The notes: generated by a model from the sequence alone, not told the origin. Counted from the stretch's first letter, positions 41,446 to 51,111 are shown. The stretch is DNA of 64,000 nt from Hymenobacter negativus (GCF_017571495.1 NZ_JAGETZ010000001.1:186001-250000), one strand, 5' to 3'. Numbers and translations are program-made.

Positions 41446-42111
41446 ATGAACCCGACTTTCATTTCCGGCGACGTGTTTTATACCCGGGCCGACCAGCAGT
41501 TTCAGCTGTTTAAGGTGGTGGCCGTGGACCCGGCCCTGGACTGCTACCACGTGGCGGCCTACGCGCCCTTGCCCGCGCTGCCCGTGCCGGCCGACATTCC
41601 CGGCCTGCCCATTGCCATCGGCCACGCGCCCATTGCGGCCGACGGCTTCGACCAACCGGTGTGGCTGGCCCACTTGCCCGTGGCGGCGCGGGAGCTACGA
41701 GGGTACTACACGTACTTGCAGTTCCATCAGCCGGCGGCGGAACGAATCGAGCAAGCCATTCGCCACTTCGACGAGGCTTTGGCACTGAGCGATGCCCAGC
41801 GCCACCACGACGCTATCGACACGTACACTTTGGCCTACACCCTGGTACCGGAACTCTACGAAGCCGTCGACAACCGGGCATTTTGCTGGATGGACCTGGG
41901 CTGCTGGCCCGAAGCCATTGCCGATTTTGAAGAATCCTTACGCATCAACCCCGCTAGTGACCTGGCCGAGTTTTCCATTGGTGAGTGCTACTTCAACCTA
42001 CACGACGACGCGCAGGCCAAAGCCCGCTTTGAAAAAGCGCTGGCGCTGAACCCTGATTCAGCCCTGGCCCAGGAATTTCTGGGCAAAGTGGCCGCCCGCA
42101 GCGGGGCCTAA
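41446..42111 (+). CDS. Tetratricopeptide-repeat protein
   Basis: A 221-residue protein. The N-terminal half is beta-rich (FISGDVFYTRADQQFQLFKV). The C-terminal half (about 100-215) has TPR-like helical pairs: EALALSDAQRHHDAIDTYTL, DLGCWPEAIADFEESLRINP, and DDAQAKARFEKALALNPDSA. TPRs mediate protein binding. It follows the DUF4132 gene by 135 bases. Confidence 0.7.
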   Translation: MNPTFISGDVFYTRADQQFQLFKVVAVDPALDCYHVAAYAPLPALPVPADIPGLPIAIGHAPIAADGFDQPVWLAHLPVAARELRGYYTYLQFHQPAAERIEQAIRHFDEALALSDAQRHHDAIDTYTLAYTLVPELYEAVDNRAFCWMDLGCWPEAIADFEESLRINPASDLAEFSIGECYFNLHDDAQAKARFEKALALNPDSALAQEFLGKVAARSGA

Positions 42112-42190
42112 ACCGACCGAGTGCCCTACCGGGTTGGCTGTCATAAAGCAACGTCCACCTAACGCGTTTTCAATCTGTTTACCTTTCAAC

Positions 42191-43084
42191 ATGGACCAAC
42201 TTTCCGACCTGCAAGCCGCCGTCGAAGCCGAAGGGCTTGGTGCTTTCTGGCCGCGCCTGGCGCCGTATTGTCGGCCCAGCATCCGGGTGCTGCCCCAGGC
42301 TGGCCCAGCGGTGCCATTGCCAGTGGGTGCCTCCCACCTGGGCGGCGCGCCCGACCTGCCTGCCGAGGCCGTTTGGCCGAGCTGGGAGGGCCGCCCACTG
42401 AGCTTTGTGGCCCAGCTAAATCTGGCCGAGCTGGCCGGCTATGAGGCCGCCGCAGAACTGCCAAAGACGGGCATACTGTCGTTTTTCTACGATGCTCAGG
42501 AGCAGCCCTGGGGCTATAACCCCGACCATCGGGGTCGGGCTGCGGTTCTCTACCACGAGGCCACTGCCGCGCTGGCTCCGCGCCCGCAGCCCGACGGCTT
42601 GTCCATGGATGCGTACACCGCCTTTCCGGTGGCCCCGCTCCTCTTTGCATCCGAAATGACCCTGCCCGACCCGTGGGAGGATGACATTGACCTGGCCGAG
42701 GACGAGACGACCGAGGACCAGCGGACGGCCTTCTGGCGGCTACTGCACCGCCACGGCGACGGCACCAGCCGCCTGTTTGGCACCCCTGATGCCATCCAGG
42801 GGCCCATTCGCCAGCAGTGCGCCCTGGTGTCGCGGGGCATCAGCTTTGGCAGTCCCGAGGCAATGCAGCAAACCCGGGAAGCGCTGGGTTTCGGCGAGGC
42901 GGAGGTGGAAACATGGCGCGAGCAGGCCGCGACCGACTGGGTGGTGCTGCTGCAGCTCGACAGCCACGAAGACGAGGCTAATATGATGTGGGAGGACATG
43001 GGCCGTCTTTACTTCTGCCTGCCCCGCACGGCCCTGGCCCGGCGCGATTTTGGGGCGGCATGGACGGTGCTGCAATGCTTTTAA
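42191..43084 (+). CDS. DUF1963 (YwqG-like) protein
   Basis: A 297-residue protein of the DUF1963 family: SHLGGAPDLPAEAVWPSWEG, LSFVAQLNLAELAGYEAA, GILSFFYDAQEQPWGYNPD and a C-terminal VVLLQLDSHEDEANMMWED. DUF1963 proteins have been linked to polymorphic-toxin immunity by gene neighbourhood. TACCTTTC lies 3 bases before the ATG. Function unproven. Confidence 0.8.
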   Translation: MDQLSDLQAAVEAEGLGAFWPRLAPYCRPSIRVLPQAGPAVPLPVGASHLGGAPDLPAEAVWPSWEGRPLSFVAQLNLAELAGYEAAAELPKTGILSFFYDAQEQPWGYNPDHRGRAAVLYHEATAALAPRPQPDGLSMDAYTAFPVAPLLFASEMTLPDPWEDDIDLAEDETTEDQRTAFWRLLHRHGDGTSRLFGTPDAIQGPIRQQCALVSRGISFGSPEAMQQTREALGFGEAEVETWREQAATDWVVLLQLDSHEDEANMMWEDMGRLYFCLPRTALARRDFGAAWTVLQCF

Positions 43085-43151
43085 GTAGCCGCATAGCGGC
43101 GACAGGTTAGCAGCAACCCGGGTAATCAGCATCTTTTTCAATCAGCAGCTT

Positions 43152-43937
43152 ATGCTCCTTGGTGTCTATTGGTACTACGGCTTTCCCGAAGGCCTCTACC
43201 ACTTCGACTTTTTTACCTTCCGGCCGGGCCTGGGCGGGCACGCTGATGGCCCCGCCGAGCTGACGGCCACCGTGCACGCACCCGACCCGGTGGCCCTGCT
43301 GGCCCAGGTACGCACCGTGGCCGCCCGCTATCCCGAGGTGTACTTATTTGGCGAAGCCAGCGGCCAGCTCCTGCGCCTCACCGTAGGCTATTACAGTCTG
43401 CCCGATTATGCCTTTCACGTAGCCGGCGAGCTGGAACAGGTGCTACGCCAGCTACACGCCCCGCTGGCCACCGAGCCGCTGCCCGCTGGCGCCCAATACC
43501 TTAGCTTAACGGCACCCCAGGACCCGACGCCGCCTTTTAGCAATAGCAGTATTTTTCAGGCGGTGAGCTCCTTATCCAAAAAGTATCAGGCCGAAACCAA
43601 GTCCCTGCGCCTGGATTGTCACCTACCCTTGGCGCACAAACCGGCCTTTATCAATGCTCTGAACGACATCTGCCAAGAAGCGCACCTGGATGTGCTGTAC
43701 TATCTCGACTACGAAATGCGTCAGCAGGTCAACCTGATGCTGTTTTTCAGCAATGGTCGCCAGGGCGTCGGCGGCCGGCCCTTGCGCTACACCAACGTTC
43801 CTGCCCTGGCCGAGCCCGTGGCGGCGTGCCTGGTAACCCATGGTGGCCAGCCCAACCATTTGGGCAGCTACCCCGCTTACTACCCCGACCGTGGCCCCCA
43901 CATCGTGCGCATGGTGGATGCCGACTTCATTCTTTAG
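43152..43937 (+). CDS. Hypothetical protein in the accessory cluster
   Basis: A 261-residue soluble protein starting MLLGVYWYYGFPEGLYHFDF. Two similar alpha/beta halves are possible. The protein ends YYPDRGPHIVRMVDADFIL. It lies between DUF1963 and SMI1/KNR4 genes on the same strand. No family was recognised. Confidence 0.55.
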   Translation: MLLGVYWYYGFPEGLYHFDFFTFRPGLGGHADGPAELTATVHAPDPVALLAQVRTVAARYPEVYLFGEASGQLLRLTVGYYSLPDYAFHVAGELEQVLRQLHAPLATEPLPAGAQYLSLTAPQDPTPPFSNSSIFQAVSSLSKKYQAETKSLRLDCHLPLAHKPAFINALNDICQEAHLDVLYYLDYEMRQQVNLMLFFSNGRQGVGGRPLRYTNVPALAEPVAACLVTHGGQPNHLGSYPAYYPDRGPHIVRMVDADFIL

Positions 43938-44045
43938 GTTGCGCTGCACTCTGCCCCCGCTCACCGAAGCGTTTGCTTTGTCCGCAGGCCCAGCGCAGGA
44001 TGTCTTCATTAAAAGCGACTTAGAACCGTTTCGGCATCAGTAGCG

Positions 44046-44123
44046 AGTAGCGCGAACTTTTAGTTCGCGTCCCTGCGCCATTTGGCAGTCGTTCCAAGAA
44101 GCGAACTAAAAGTTTGCGCTACT
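44046..44123. repeat. 23-bp intergenic inverted repeat
   Basis: AGTAGCGCGAACTTTTAGTTCGC (44046-44068, written here as a position range with core GAACTTTTAGTTCGC) is repeated in inverse at 44101-44123 with one mismatch. It lies in the 260-base gap before the SMI1/KNR4 gene. It is likely a dispersed repeat; no gene was seen here. Confidence 0.55.
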
Positions 44124-44197
44124 GCCCGGCCGCTACGTTTGGGCAGCCCAATCCTTCATCAGTACTGCGCGTACTCTTACATTCCTCGTTCATACAT

Positions 44198-44725
44198 ATG
44201 CCGCTACCCTTCGATTTCGATGCCCAGCATTTCTGGGAAGACAGCGATTACGCCGCCAAAGCCTATACCGAGCCCCCACCCAGCGACGAATTGATTCGGC
44301 GCGTCGAGGCCGACCTGGGCTACCGATTGCCCGACTTCTACGTGGCCCTGATGCGGACGCGCAACGGCGGCGTGCCCGTCAACACCTGCTTTCCAACCAC
44401 CGAGGCCACGGGCTGGGCCGACGACCACATTGCCATCACCAGCATCAGCGGCATCGGCTACGAGAAGTCAAACTCGCTGTGCGGCGAGCTGGGTAGTCAG
44501 TTTATGATTGATATGTGGGAATATCCAGCCATTGGCGTGGTCGTGGCCGACTGTCCTTCGGCGGGCCACGACCTGGTGATGCTCGATTACCGTACCTGCG
44601 GCCCTACTGGCGAACCCGCCGTGGTGCACGTCGACCAGGAAAACGACTTCCACACCACCCTGCTGGCTCCCACGTTTGAGGCCTTCGTGCGCGGGCTGCT
44701 CCCGGATTCAGCGTTTGAGGACTAG
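44198..44725 (+). CDS. SMI1/KNR4 family protein
   Basis: A 175-residue SUKH-type protein. The N-terminal ELIRRVEADLGYRLPDFYVA followed by MRTRNGGVPVNTCFP is the SMI1/KNR4 pattern, and IGVVVADCPSAGHDLVMLDY is the conserved core. Many bacterial members are immunity proteins against polymorphic toxins; no toxin gene is seen nearby. The ATG at 44198 is preferred to an upstream in-frame ATG. Confidence 0.82.
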   Translation: MPLPFDFDAQHFWEDSDYAAKAYTEPPPSDELIRRVEADLGYRLPDFYVALMRTRNGGVPVNTCFPTTEATGWADDHIAITSISGIGYEKSNSLCGELGSQFMIDMWEYPAIGVVVADCPSAGHDLVMLDYRTCGPTGEPAVVHVDQENDFHTTLLAPTFEAFVRGLLPDSAFED

Positions 44726-44812
44726 ATAAATGACCATTTCTTCGCTGCTTCACCGAATCTAGCTGCCAGCCCCGAACAACTGACGGGTTTGGACCGGCAG
44801 CCAGCGCTCAAT

Positions 44813-45307
44813 TCAATACAAGGGCTTGAGGTTGGGCAGCCGCACCACCGGCCCTCGAAGCGGCACCACAAACTGCGCGCTATCACGCACGAGTTGGCCC
44901 GTGGCCGTGCGGAGTTGGTAGGTATGCGCCACCTGCGTGCCGCGGCGAGTGGTATCGTACTTTGAAGCCTCCTTATTGAGCTCTATTCCGTGCACAAGCA
45001 GGCTGTTTTGCAAGTGGTTGACGCTGTCGATATACTCCTCACTCAGGGTGCTGCCGCGCTCAGCGTACGTGCGCTGCCACCAGGCTTTGAGGGAATCCTC
45101 CCGGTCGCGGGCGCGCAGAATGGTCATGGAGTCGTCGTCGACCTTGCGCCACTTGCGAACCGGGCCCCATCGCAGCGGCTGGTAGCTGGCAGGCCGGGCA
45201 ATGTGCTGGCGGATGTGCGCCGCGATGGCTTCCTTCATGGCGGCGGGTGGCTCGGAAGACTGGCAACCGGTGGCTAGCAATAAGAACAGAAGGACAAAAT
45301 GTTTCAT
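44813..45307 (-). CDS. Lipoprotein
   Basis: A 164-residue lipoprotein with a signal peptide and lipobox LLLATGCQSS near residue 15. The mature protein is helical in its first half and beta-rich at the end. No family was recognised. It is divergent from the lipoprotein at 45399. Confidence 0.6.
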   Translation of the reverse strand: MKHFVLLFLLLATGCQSSEPPAAMKEAIAAHIRQHIARPASYQPLRWGPVRKWRKVDDDSMTILRARDREDSLKAWWQRTYAERGSTLSEEYIDSVNHLQNSLLVHGIELNKEASKYDTTRRGTQVAHTYQLRTATGQLVRDSAQFVVPLRGPVVRLPNLKPLY

Positions 45308-45398
45308 ACCGAAAATGATAGACGCGGTAACCTGTACGACAGTAAAGCTTGCCCGTTGGAAGGATTACCCTAAAGCCGTGTTTTTCGTTAGCAGTAGC

Positions 45399-46187
45399 AT
45401 GAAGCAATTATCCCTTGCCACCATCCTGTTAGTAATGCTGGCCGCCTGCCGCCCCGAAACGCCCGCCACGGAGCAGGCTACCCCAGCCCCTCCGGCTGCG
45501 CCGGCAGCTACTACAGCCACTACGCCGCCTGCTGCCGCTAGCCCCACCGACACCCTGCATCTGCCCAGCGGCCAGATAGCGCAGCTGCAACCCACCACCG
45601 AACAGGCCTTTAATAAACTACCGGCCGGCGGACTGTCTGATTTACCCAACGACCCTACTTCCGAGCATCTGGAAGCTACGCAAGGTCAGGTGCGGCGTCA
45701 GGGCCTGGATTTGCTGCTGAAACCTGAGCAGGGTGCCGAAGCCCGGCTTTCGTCGACTCCCGACGCCAAATTCACCCTCGAAAACGGGGAAGGCGTGAAA
45801 TACATGTACTGGGGCAGCCTGCCCGCCGCCCACCAATGGGCAGTACGGGCTTGGTACTGGGAATCGGCTGGCACGGCGCTGGTCGACCAGCGTACCGGCC
45901 GCCACGTCGAGGTAGTCGGCGACCCCGTAGCCTCGCCCGATGGCCGCTTCGTACTGCTCACCAGTCCCGGCCTGAGTGGTGGCGAACAGGCTAATACAGT
46001 GGCTCTGGTGCAGGTAGATGCTGCCGGCCCACGCCTGTTGTGGCGGCGCGAGCCCACTACCTGGGAGCCCAACGAAGTGCGCTGGGCCTCGCCCATCCGG
46101 GCCGTATTAAAGCTGCGCCATACCGACGCCGAGGGCAGCATTGCCGACGATGCCCCGGTGAGCTATGCCGAGCTGACCATTAAGTAA
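45399..46187 (+). CDS. Lipoprotein with Pro/Ala-rich linker
   Basis: A 262-residue lipoprotein: signal peptide with VMLAACRPET, then a Pro/Thr/Ala-rich linker to about residue 55 and a beta-rich C-terminal domain containing GRHVEVVGDPVASPDGRFVL. The ATG at 45399 gives the signal peptide. Function unknown. Confidence 0.65.
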   Translation: MKQLSLATILLVMLAACRPETPATEQATPAPPAAPAATTATTPPAAASPTDTLHLPSGQIAQLQPTTEQAFNKLPAGGLSDLPNDPTSEHLEATQGQVRRQGLDLLLKPEQGAEARLSSTPDAKFTLENGEGVKYMYWGSLPAAHQWAVRAWYWESAGTALVDQRTGRHVEVVGDPVASPDGRFVLLTSPGLSGGEQANTVALVQVDAAGPRLLWRREPTTWEPNEVRWASPIRAVLKLRHTDAEGSIADDAPVSYAELTIK

Positions 46188-46227
46188 CAGTTACTGTGCT
46201 GTAGGCCACCGGAGTAGTTGTTACTAC

Positions 46228-47367
46228 TTACACCTGGTACAGACTGAAACAGCCATAATCGGTGCGCGCGCCAAGGGCATCTCCTATAAAGCGCAGCTTG
46301 GCATTTTTGACGCAATGACTCAGGTAGAAGCGCCGCACGAGCTGCCGACTGGCCACCCCGAACACCTCAACCCACCTGCCTTTCAGCACAGCTAGGCGTG
46401 TCTGGTCGGCGTTGAGGCAATAGGCCTTCACCCACGAGGGCCATTCCTCGCCCCCGGATAAAGTAAAGTCGATTTCCGTATGTTGCGCCAGGTCGAAGCA
46501 GCGCAGGCGCTCGGTACTGTGTGGTTCCAGAAACAGAAGGAATTGGTCATTGCCCATAAAATCCAGCTGCCGCAGCAGCCCAAAATCGCCCGTGAGTGTG
46601 TGCTGCAAAGAGCCGTCGAGGGCGCTGCGCAGCTGCACCTCGCCCGGCGTGGTATGTACGGCCAGCACCTCCCCACTACGGGCCAGCGCGGCCGCAAAAC
46701 CCAATGACCCATTGAAGAGCTGCGTGGCAATTGGCATCCGAAACAGCGTACTACGGTCGGGGCCCATTACCACCAGCTCATCGTTGGCCACAAACGCGGT
46801 GCGCCCCCCTGCTACTGCCACAAAGCTGGCCGGCGACCAGCTCCGTTCGCTCAACGGCCGAAACTGGCCGGTAGCCAGCTGGTATTCGAATACGATGTGG
46901 TCGAGGTCGAGCACCAGGGCTTGCCAGGCCGGCTGGTAGTGCATGTCCCAGGCCAGAATGGTGGGCAAAGCGAGTGTTTCGAGTACTTGCCCGGTTGCAT
47001 CCAGGCGCAGCAGGAAGTCCTGCTGGTCGGTAGCCGAGCGGAACCAGCCGTTCTGGTAAACATAGAGCCCTAAAGGAGTGTCAGCAAAGGCCAGGCTGCC
47101 CGTATAGCCACCTCCAATGAAGCAGTGCAGCAGCGGCTGGCCGGGAGCTGCGGCCTCGTGGTGCAGCACAAACCCCTTTTTTAGGAGCGCCCATTCCTGC
47201 CGTTCGGCATACGTAGTGGCCTCGGCCGCCGTGGCAAAGTGCTTTTCTGTGCGTCGTTTTTTGCCGCCGGTTTGTGTCTCCGTGCTGACCTGAGTGCCTG
47301 AGAGCGTAAGCGTGCTGCTTTGGCCGGTTTTCTGGTTTTGGAGGTAATGCGCCTGTGAATGGGCCAT
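46228..47367 (-). CDS. WGR-like N-terminus with beta-propeller-like domain
   Basis: A 379-residue protein. The N-terminal 65 residues (HYLQNQKTGQSSTLTLSGTQ, then KKRRTEKHFATAAEATTYAE) resemble a WGR domain. The rest has about seven beta-strand repeats (for example AFVANDELVVMGPDRSTLF), consistent with a propeller. WGR domains occur in MolR/DUF4132-type and DNA-damage proteins. This gene is near the DUF4132 gene but on the other strand. No enzyme motif. Confidence 0.55.
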   Translation of the reverse strand: MAHSQAHYLQNQKTGQSSTLTLSGTQVSTETQTGGKKRRTEKHFATAAEATTYAERQEWALLKKGFVLHHEAAAPGQPLLHCFIGGGYTGSLAFADTPLGLYVYQNGWFRSATDQQDFLLRLDATGQVLETLALPTILAWDMHYQPAWQALVLDLDHIVFEYQLATGQFRPLSERSWSPASFVAVAGGRTAFVANDELVVMGPDRSTLFRMPIATQLFNGSLGFAAALARSGEVLAVHTTPGEVQLRSALDGSLQHTLTGDFGLLRQLDFMGNDQFLLFLEPHSTERLRCFDLAQHTEIDFTLSGGEEWPSWVKAYCLNADQTRLAVLKGRWVEVFGVASRQLVRRFYLSHCVKNAKLRFIGDALGARTDYGCFSLYQV

Positions 47368-47427
47368 AGTTGGAGGAGGACGAACTGGCTAATTATTGAG
47401 CTTCGAATACAACAGCAAGACAGCCAT

Positions 47428-47973
47428 TTACCGAGCAGCATCAGGTACGAGGCGACCTTGGTGGTCGATGGACTGCCACGCCGCACAGTCCCACCTCGAA
47501 TGCTCGCCTTCGGCTACTAGGCGGCACCGGCGGCCCACCCGCGCCCGGCCACCCTCAAATGGGAAGGCCGCTTCGTATTGCGGGGCCAGCACCACGCGCC
47601 CCGTGGCCGTGTCGGCGTAGCCAATCAGCCCGGCGGCATTCACAATGCGTATCACGCCCTCGACGGGATAGTCAGGGCCGTTGTCGAAGATGAACGGATG
47701 GAAGAGCACCCGTTCCAGGCGGTCGATGCCGACCCATTTGCCGCCGGGCGGAAGCACCAGCGCTACTTTATCGAACCGTTCGGTGGCGCACAGCGCGTAG
47801 CGACCGAATGGAATCACGGTATCGCCGGCCGCCGATACATAAGCATAGGCACCATCCGGGAGGCGCTGCACCAGGCGCAACGGGCCATCCGGGTGCTTTT
47901 CGGCGGCATCGGGGTGGCAAGCGCTCAGGCTTAGGCAGCCAAATAACAGCAGAACGACGGATTGCTTCGGCAT
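47428..47973 (-). CDS. WG-repeat lipoprotein
   Basis: A 181-residue protein with a lipoprotein signal (LSLSACHPDA). The mature part carries WG-type repeats: AYVSAAGDTVIPFGRYALCA, NAAGLIGYADTATGRVVLAP and YEAAFPFEGGRARV. WG repeats are found in many Bacteroidota surface proteins. Function unknown. Confidence 0.65.
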   Translation of the reverse strand: MPKQSVVLLLFGCLSLSACHPDAAEKHPDGPLRLVQRLPDGAYAYVSAAGDTVIPFGRYALCATERFDKVALVLPPGGKWVGIDRLERVLFHPFIFDNGPDYPVEGVIRIVNAAGLIGYADTATGRVVLAPQYEAAFPFEGGRARVGRRCRLVAEGEHSRWDCAAWQSIDHQGRLVPDAAR

Positions 47974-48192
47974 GACGGCAAATAGGGAAATTACTGTCCA
48001 TTATCCGAGCGCAGCGGGCCGAAAGTTGGCGCGGTTTATTTATTAACGACGTAACAGCAGTTTCGGGGTTGGTGTACACAGTCCGCGCAACGATGTCCGC
48101 ACTACAATGTCCTGAATTCGAAATTGCTCTAGCTTCGTATCAAGGTCCGGTTCCATCCACTGGGCTACGGCCGGCAGCCTCCCGAGCCCACG

Positions 48193-49677
48193 ATGAAAAT
48201 CCTCTTCAGCGGTGTGCTACTTCCTGTTTTGCTTATGTTCCTGAATCGCTTGTTTGGGCCTGGCAGCGCAACGCGGCTGGTCGACCTGGATGGGCTGGCC
48301 ACGCTGGAACTGCTCACTTCCTTCCATCTGGATGATACGCGGGAGCTGCAGCTCCTTCCGGCTCGGCGCCTGCGCCGCCAGCCCTACCTGCAGCCGGCGG
48401 CATCGGCTAACCAGCTGACGTACTACCTGCCCAGCCACGATTCCTATGGCTTTGGCGGCCGCAAGGTGCCGGTGCTGCTGCGCGTTACCCTCTACGCCGA
48501 TGACGTGCCGCTGGCCGAAGCGCCCGACCAGGCGTACTTCCACGCCATCGCCCGGCAGGGCTACTACCACGACGGGACCCAGGAAGCGGCCTATGCCCGG
48601 GCCGCCCCCGCGGGCGAGGGCCTCTACTTTACCGAAGAGCCTGAAACGGCTCCGGGCCTGCTTTCTACGAAATCGTACCACACGCTGCACCTGATACTGA
48701 CCGACCCGGCCAAGCGCGCCCGGCTGTTTCTGAGCGCAGACGACCGGGAGCTGTCGCGCCGCGAAGCGGAAAAGCTGCTGCGCCAAGTCCTGCACAGCCT
48801 GCAGCCCGAGCCAGCAGCGCTGGCGCAGCACTTTGAGTATCTGCGTCATTTTTTGCAGCACGAAGCAGCCATCAAGGCCGCGAATGTGCAGGCCAACCTA
48901 CTCAGCTTCAATCAGCAGCTGGCAGGGGCAAAGCTGCCTCTGCTGCGGCCGGTAGCGTTATATGAGCCGGGCCGGTTTGTAGATGTTGGCGACTATTTTT
49001 ATGGGGTGAACGAGCAGCAGGGCGTGCTGTTTATTGCCCGGCTGGGTACTTCCACATTGGCCAAGCCGACCACACCGACGTATTTCACGAGCACTAATCC
49101 CGACGGCCGATATATCACCTCCTTCAGCCAGCAGGCCATTTTGCAGCAGGATGTGCCGGCCGGCCACGAACTGTGCCAGCGCACGGGTGTGTCGGAGCCG
49201 CTATGGTTTCCGCCCGAGGAATTTGCCACTTTTCACCTGGCCGACCTGCTACGCGAAAGCGACGCGTCGCGGGCACTGGTGCGGCAGCAGCCAGGGTTTG
49301 CGGCGGTCCCGCACCGGGAGGCCACGTACTGGGACCTGAGCCGGGTAGAACGCGACGAAACCCGCGCCACGTTCGGCCAGGCCGCCGACTACCGCTTCGC
49401 GGGTGTAAGGTTGGAAGCCGTAACCAGGCCGGATTTCACGCTGCATTATCTGGGCATCCGCACGGCCGCTGGCCAGCCGCCCCAACTGGCTTTCGCCCTG
49501 GAAACACTCGACGACAGCCCCCGCTCCCGCCCCGTGGCGGACAACACGCAGTACCACACTGTGGCGGCCAGCCAGGGCGGCCAACTGGACCTGACCGTGG
49601 CCGGCGCCCACTACCGGGTACATATCAAGCCGCCCGCGCAGGGCCACCTGGTGGTGGAGCCGCTTTCACAGAAATAA
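48193..49677 (+). CDS. Large hypothetical, N-terminal membrane or signal segment
   Basis: A 494-residue protein with an N-terminal hydrophobic segment (ILFSGVLLPVLLMFLNRLF), then a soluble, mostly beta-rich body with a helical middle (EAEKLLRQVLHSLQPEPAAL). It is followed 9 bases later by the HEAT-like gene, suggesting an operon. No family was recognised. Confidence 0.55.
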   Translation: MKILFSGVLLPVLLMFLNRLFGPGSATRLVDLDGLATLELLTSFHLDDTRELQLLPARRLRRQPYLQPAASANQLTYYLPSHDSYGFGGRKVPVLLRVTLYADDVPLAEAPDQAYFHAIARQGYYHDGTQEAAYARAAPAGEGLYFTEEPETAPGLLSTKSYHTLHLILTDPAKRARLFLSADDRELSRREAEKLLRQVLHSLQPEPAALAQHFEYLRHFLQHEAAIKAANVQANLLSFNQQLAGAKLPLLRPVALYEPGRFVDVGDYFYGVNEQQGVLFIARLGTSTLAKPTTPTYFTSTNPDGRYITSFSQQAILQQDVPAGHELCQRTGVSEPLWFPPEEFATFHLADLLRESDASRALVRQQPGFAAVPHREATYWDLSRVERDETRATFGQAADYRFAGVRLEAVTRPDFTLHYLGIRTAAGQPPQLAFALETLDDSPRSRPVADNTQYHTVAASQGGQLDLTVAGAHYRVHIKPPAQGHLVVEPLSQK

Positions 49678-49686
49678 AGTTTGCCC

Positions 49687-50388
49687 ATGCCTGATTCTAT
49701 CCCAATTGCCGATACTCCCCTGGCGGTATTCCGCCACGCCTATTTCGGGCAGATTGACCAGTACCTGGCCTGGCACGACGGCTACGAGGCTGACCAGGCT
49801 TGCCTGACCGCACTTTCCCCGGTTGAACGCAATCAGGCCGAAGCCGAGCTATTGGCGGCGCTGCGCAACCGCACAGCCGATGCCCGCGCCGTAATGGGCT
49901 TGGGCTACCTGCGCAGCGAGGAGGCCCTCCCACTGCTGCACCACTGCCTGCGCCAGGGCTTCTACGCCCACTACGTTCTCACTGCCATTGCCAGCATCAA
50001 CCCGGCGGGCCTCGACCGCATGTGGCTGGACAACGTGCTGACCACGACCACTAACACCTACAACCTAATCGATGTGCTAATGGGGCTGCCCGATGCCTTC
50101 GCGCTGCCCCAGGTAGGCGCTGGAGTGGCTACTGCTGCACTACGCCACTTCACTCACCCAGACTACTTGGTGCGCTACCACGCACTGAATGCGCTCCGCA
50201 AGCTTTATGGCGTGCCGGGGCCTCAACCCAGCCACTCGCCGGCCGCCATCAGGGCCGATGCCTTGTTTGGGTTGATATGCCAGAAACACGCCCCACGAGC
50301 CTACCGCCAGGCCCAGCAGCTGTTCATTTCCCAAGTGCCCGCTGCCACACTCCGGGAATTCCCGCTGACGGCAACTGGCTTGAAGTAA
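49687..50388 (+). CDS. HEAT-like repeat protein
   Basis: A 233-residue helical protein. Segments such as RAVMGLGYLRSEEALPLLHH and ATAALRHFTHPDYLVRYHAL resemble HEAT repeats, which form protein-binding solenoids. The ATG at 49687 is used rather than a TTG six bases upstream. It follows the 494-residue gene closely. Confidence 0.55.
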   Translation: MPDSIPIADTPLAVFRHAYFGQIDQYLAWHDGYEADQACLTALSPVERNQAEAELLAALRNRTADARAVMGLGYLRSEEALPLLHHCLRQGFYAHYVLTAIASINPAGLDRMWLDNVLTTTTNTYNLIDVLMGLPDAFALPQVGAGVATAALRHFTHPDYLVRYHALNALRKLYGVPGPQPSHSPAAIRADALFGLICQKHAPRAYRQAQQLFISQVPAATLREFPLTATGLK

Positions 50389-50415
50389 CGTATGGTTTGC
50401 GCCTTATCCTTTGAA

Positions 50416-50829
50416 TTACAGCAACGCCGCAACAATTTCTACCTGGGCCAGAATTACCTGCCAATCAGAATCTGTGGCTAGAAGCTCATCCGAATCCGGT
50501 TCTTCGAAAGAATTCAGCAGCTGCTGTAGCTTTTGAAATTCCTGCGCAGTTTGCCCATCTAAGCTGGCGTGCTGCCAGGTGCGGGACGCGATGAAAGCAC
50601 TGAAATGGCTTTTGCCATATAATTCTCGCATCGCTTCTTGAAAGGTAACCTTCCTGGGCTCGGATGTGGCTGATTCCTGGCGGCCTATATATTTTAATGC
50701 CTGTAACGCACGCTGAACTTGCTGCTGCCAGGAATATAAATCGTTCATCAGGTCCAAACGAGGCCAGGGGCCCGCGGAGTAAATAACAGAAGGTTGTTCT
50801 GAATCAGAAGGTATATCAGGGGTACTCAT
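50416..50829 (-). CDS. Hypothetical protein
   Basis: A 137-residue, mostly helical, acidic protein (MSTPDIPSDSEQPSVIYSAG) with a middle WQQQVQRALQALKYIGRQES. It converges with the HEAT-like gene. No family was recognised. The 282 bases up to 51112 show no convincing gene. Confidence 0.45.
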   Translation of the reverse strand: MSTPDIPSDSEQPSVIYSAGPWPRLDLMNDLYSWQQQVQRALQALKYIGRQESATSEPRKVTFQEAMRELYGKSHFSAFIASRTWQHASLDGQTAQEFQKLQQLLNSFEEPDSDELLATDSDWQVILAQVEIVAALL

Positions 50830-51111
50830 TAGAATTAGCTGGAGAAATCAATCCGAATCAACGTTATTGACGTACCCGCCAGATTTTCGCACCTCTTGCC
50901 GTTCGATTAACCCGGCTGCTTTCGGGATGAGTGCCGCTTCCATGCCGCTGAAAGGCGTCAGCATGCATTACTCCCCCCTTTAACTTGCAACTTCTAATAC
51001 TGTATTTCTTGCGTTCAATCCCGGCGCTGCCATCGAGCAAAACGATGACTTGGGGTGACCACAATTTCCGTATTCCCACATTCGTTGCAACATCAATATT
51101 CCCTTGCTGCT

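Noticed and set aside
50864..51079. 71-codon minus-strand frame between the 50416 and 51112 genes
   Set aside because: Weak composition, no homology pattern, lies in a likely promoter region.
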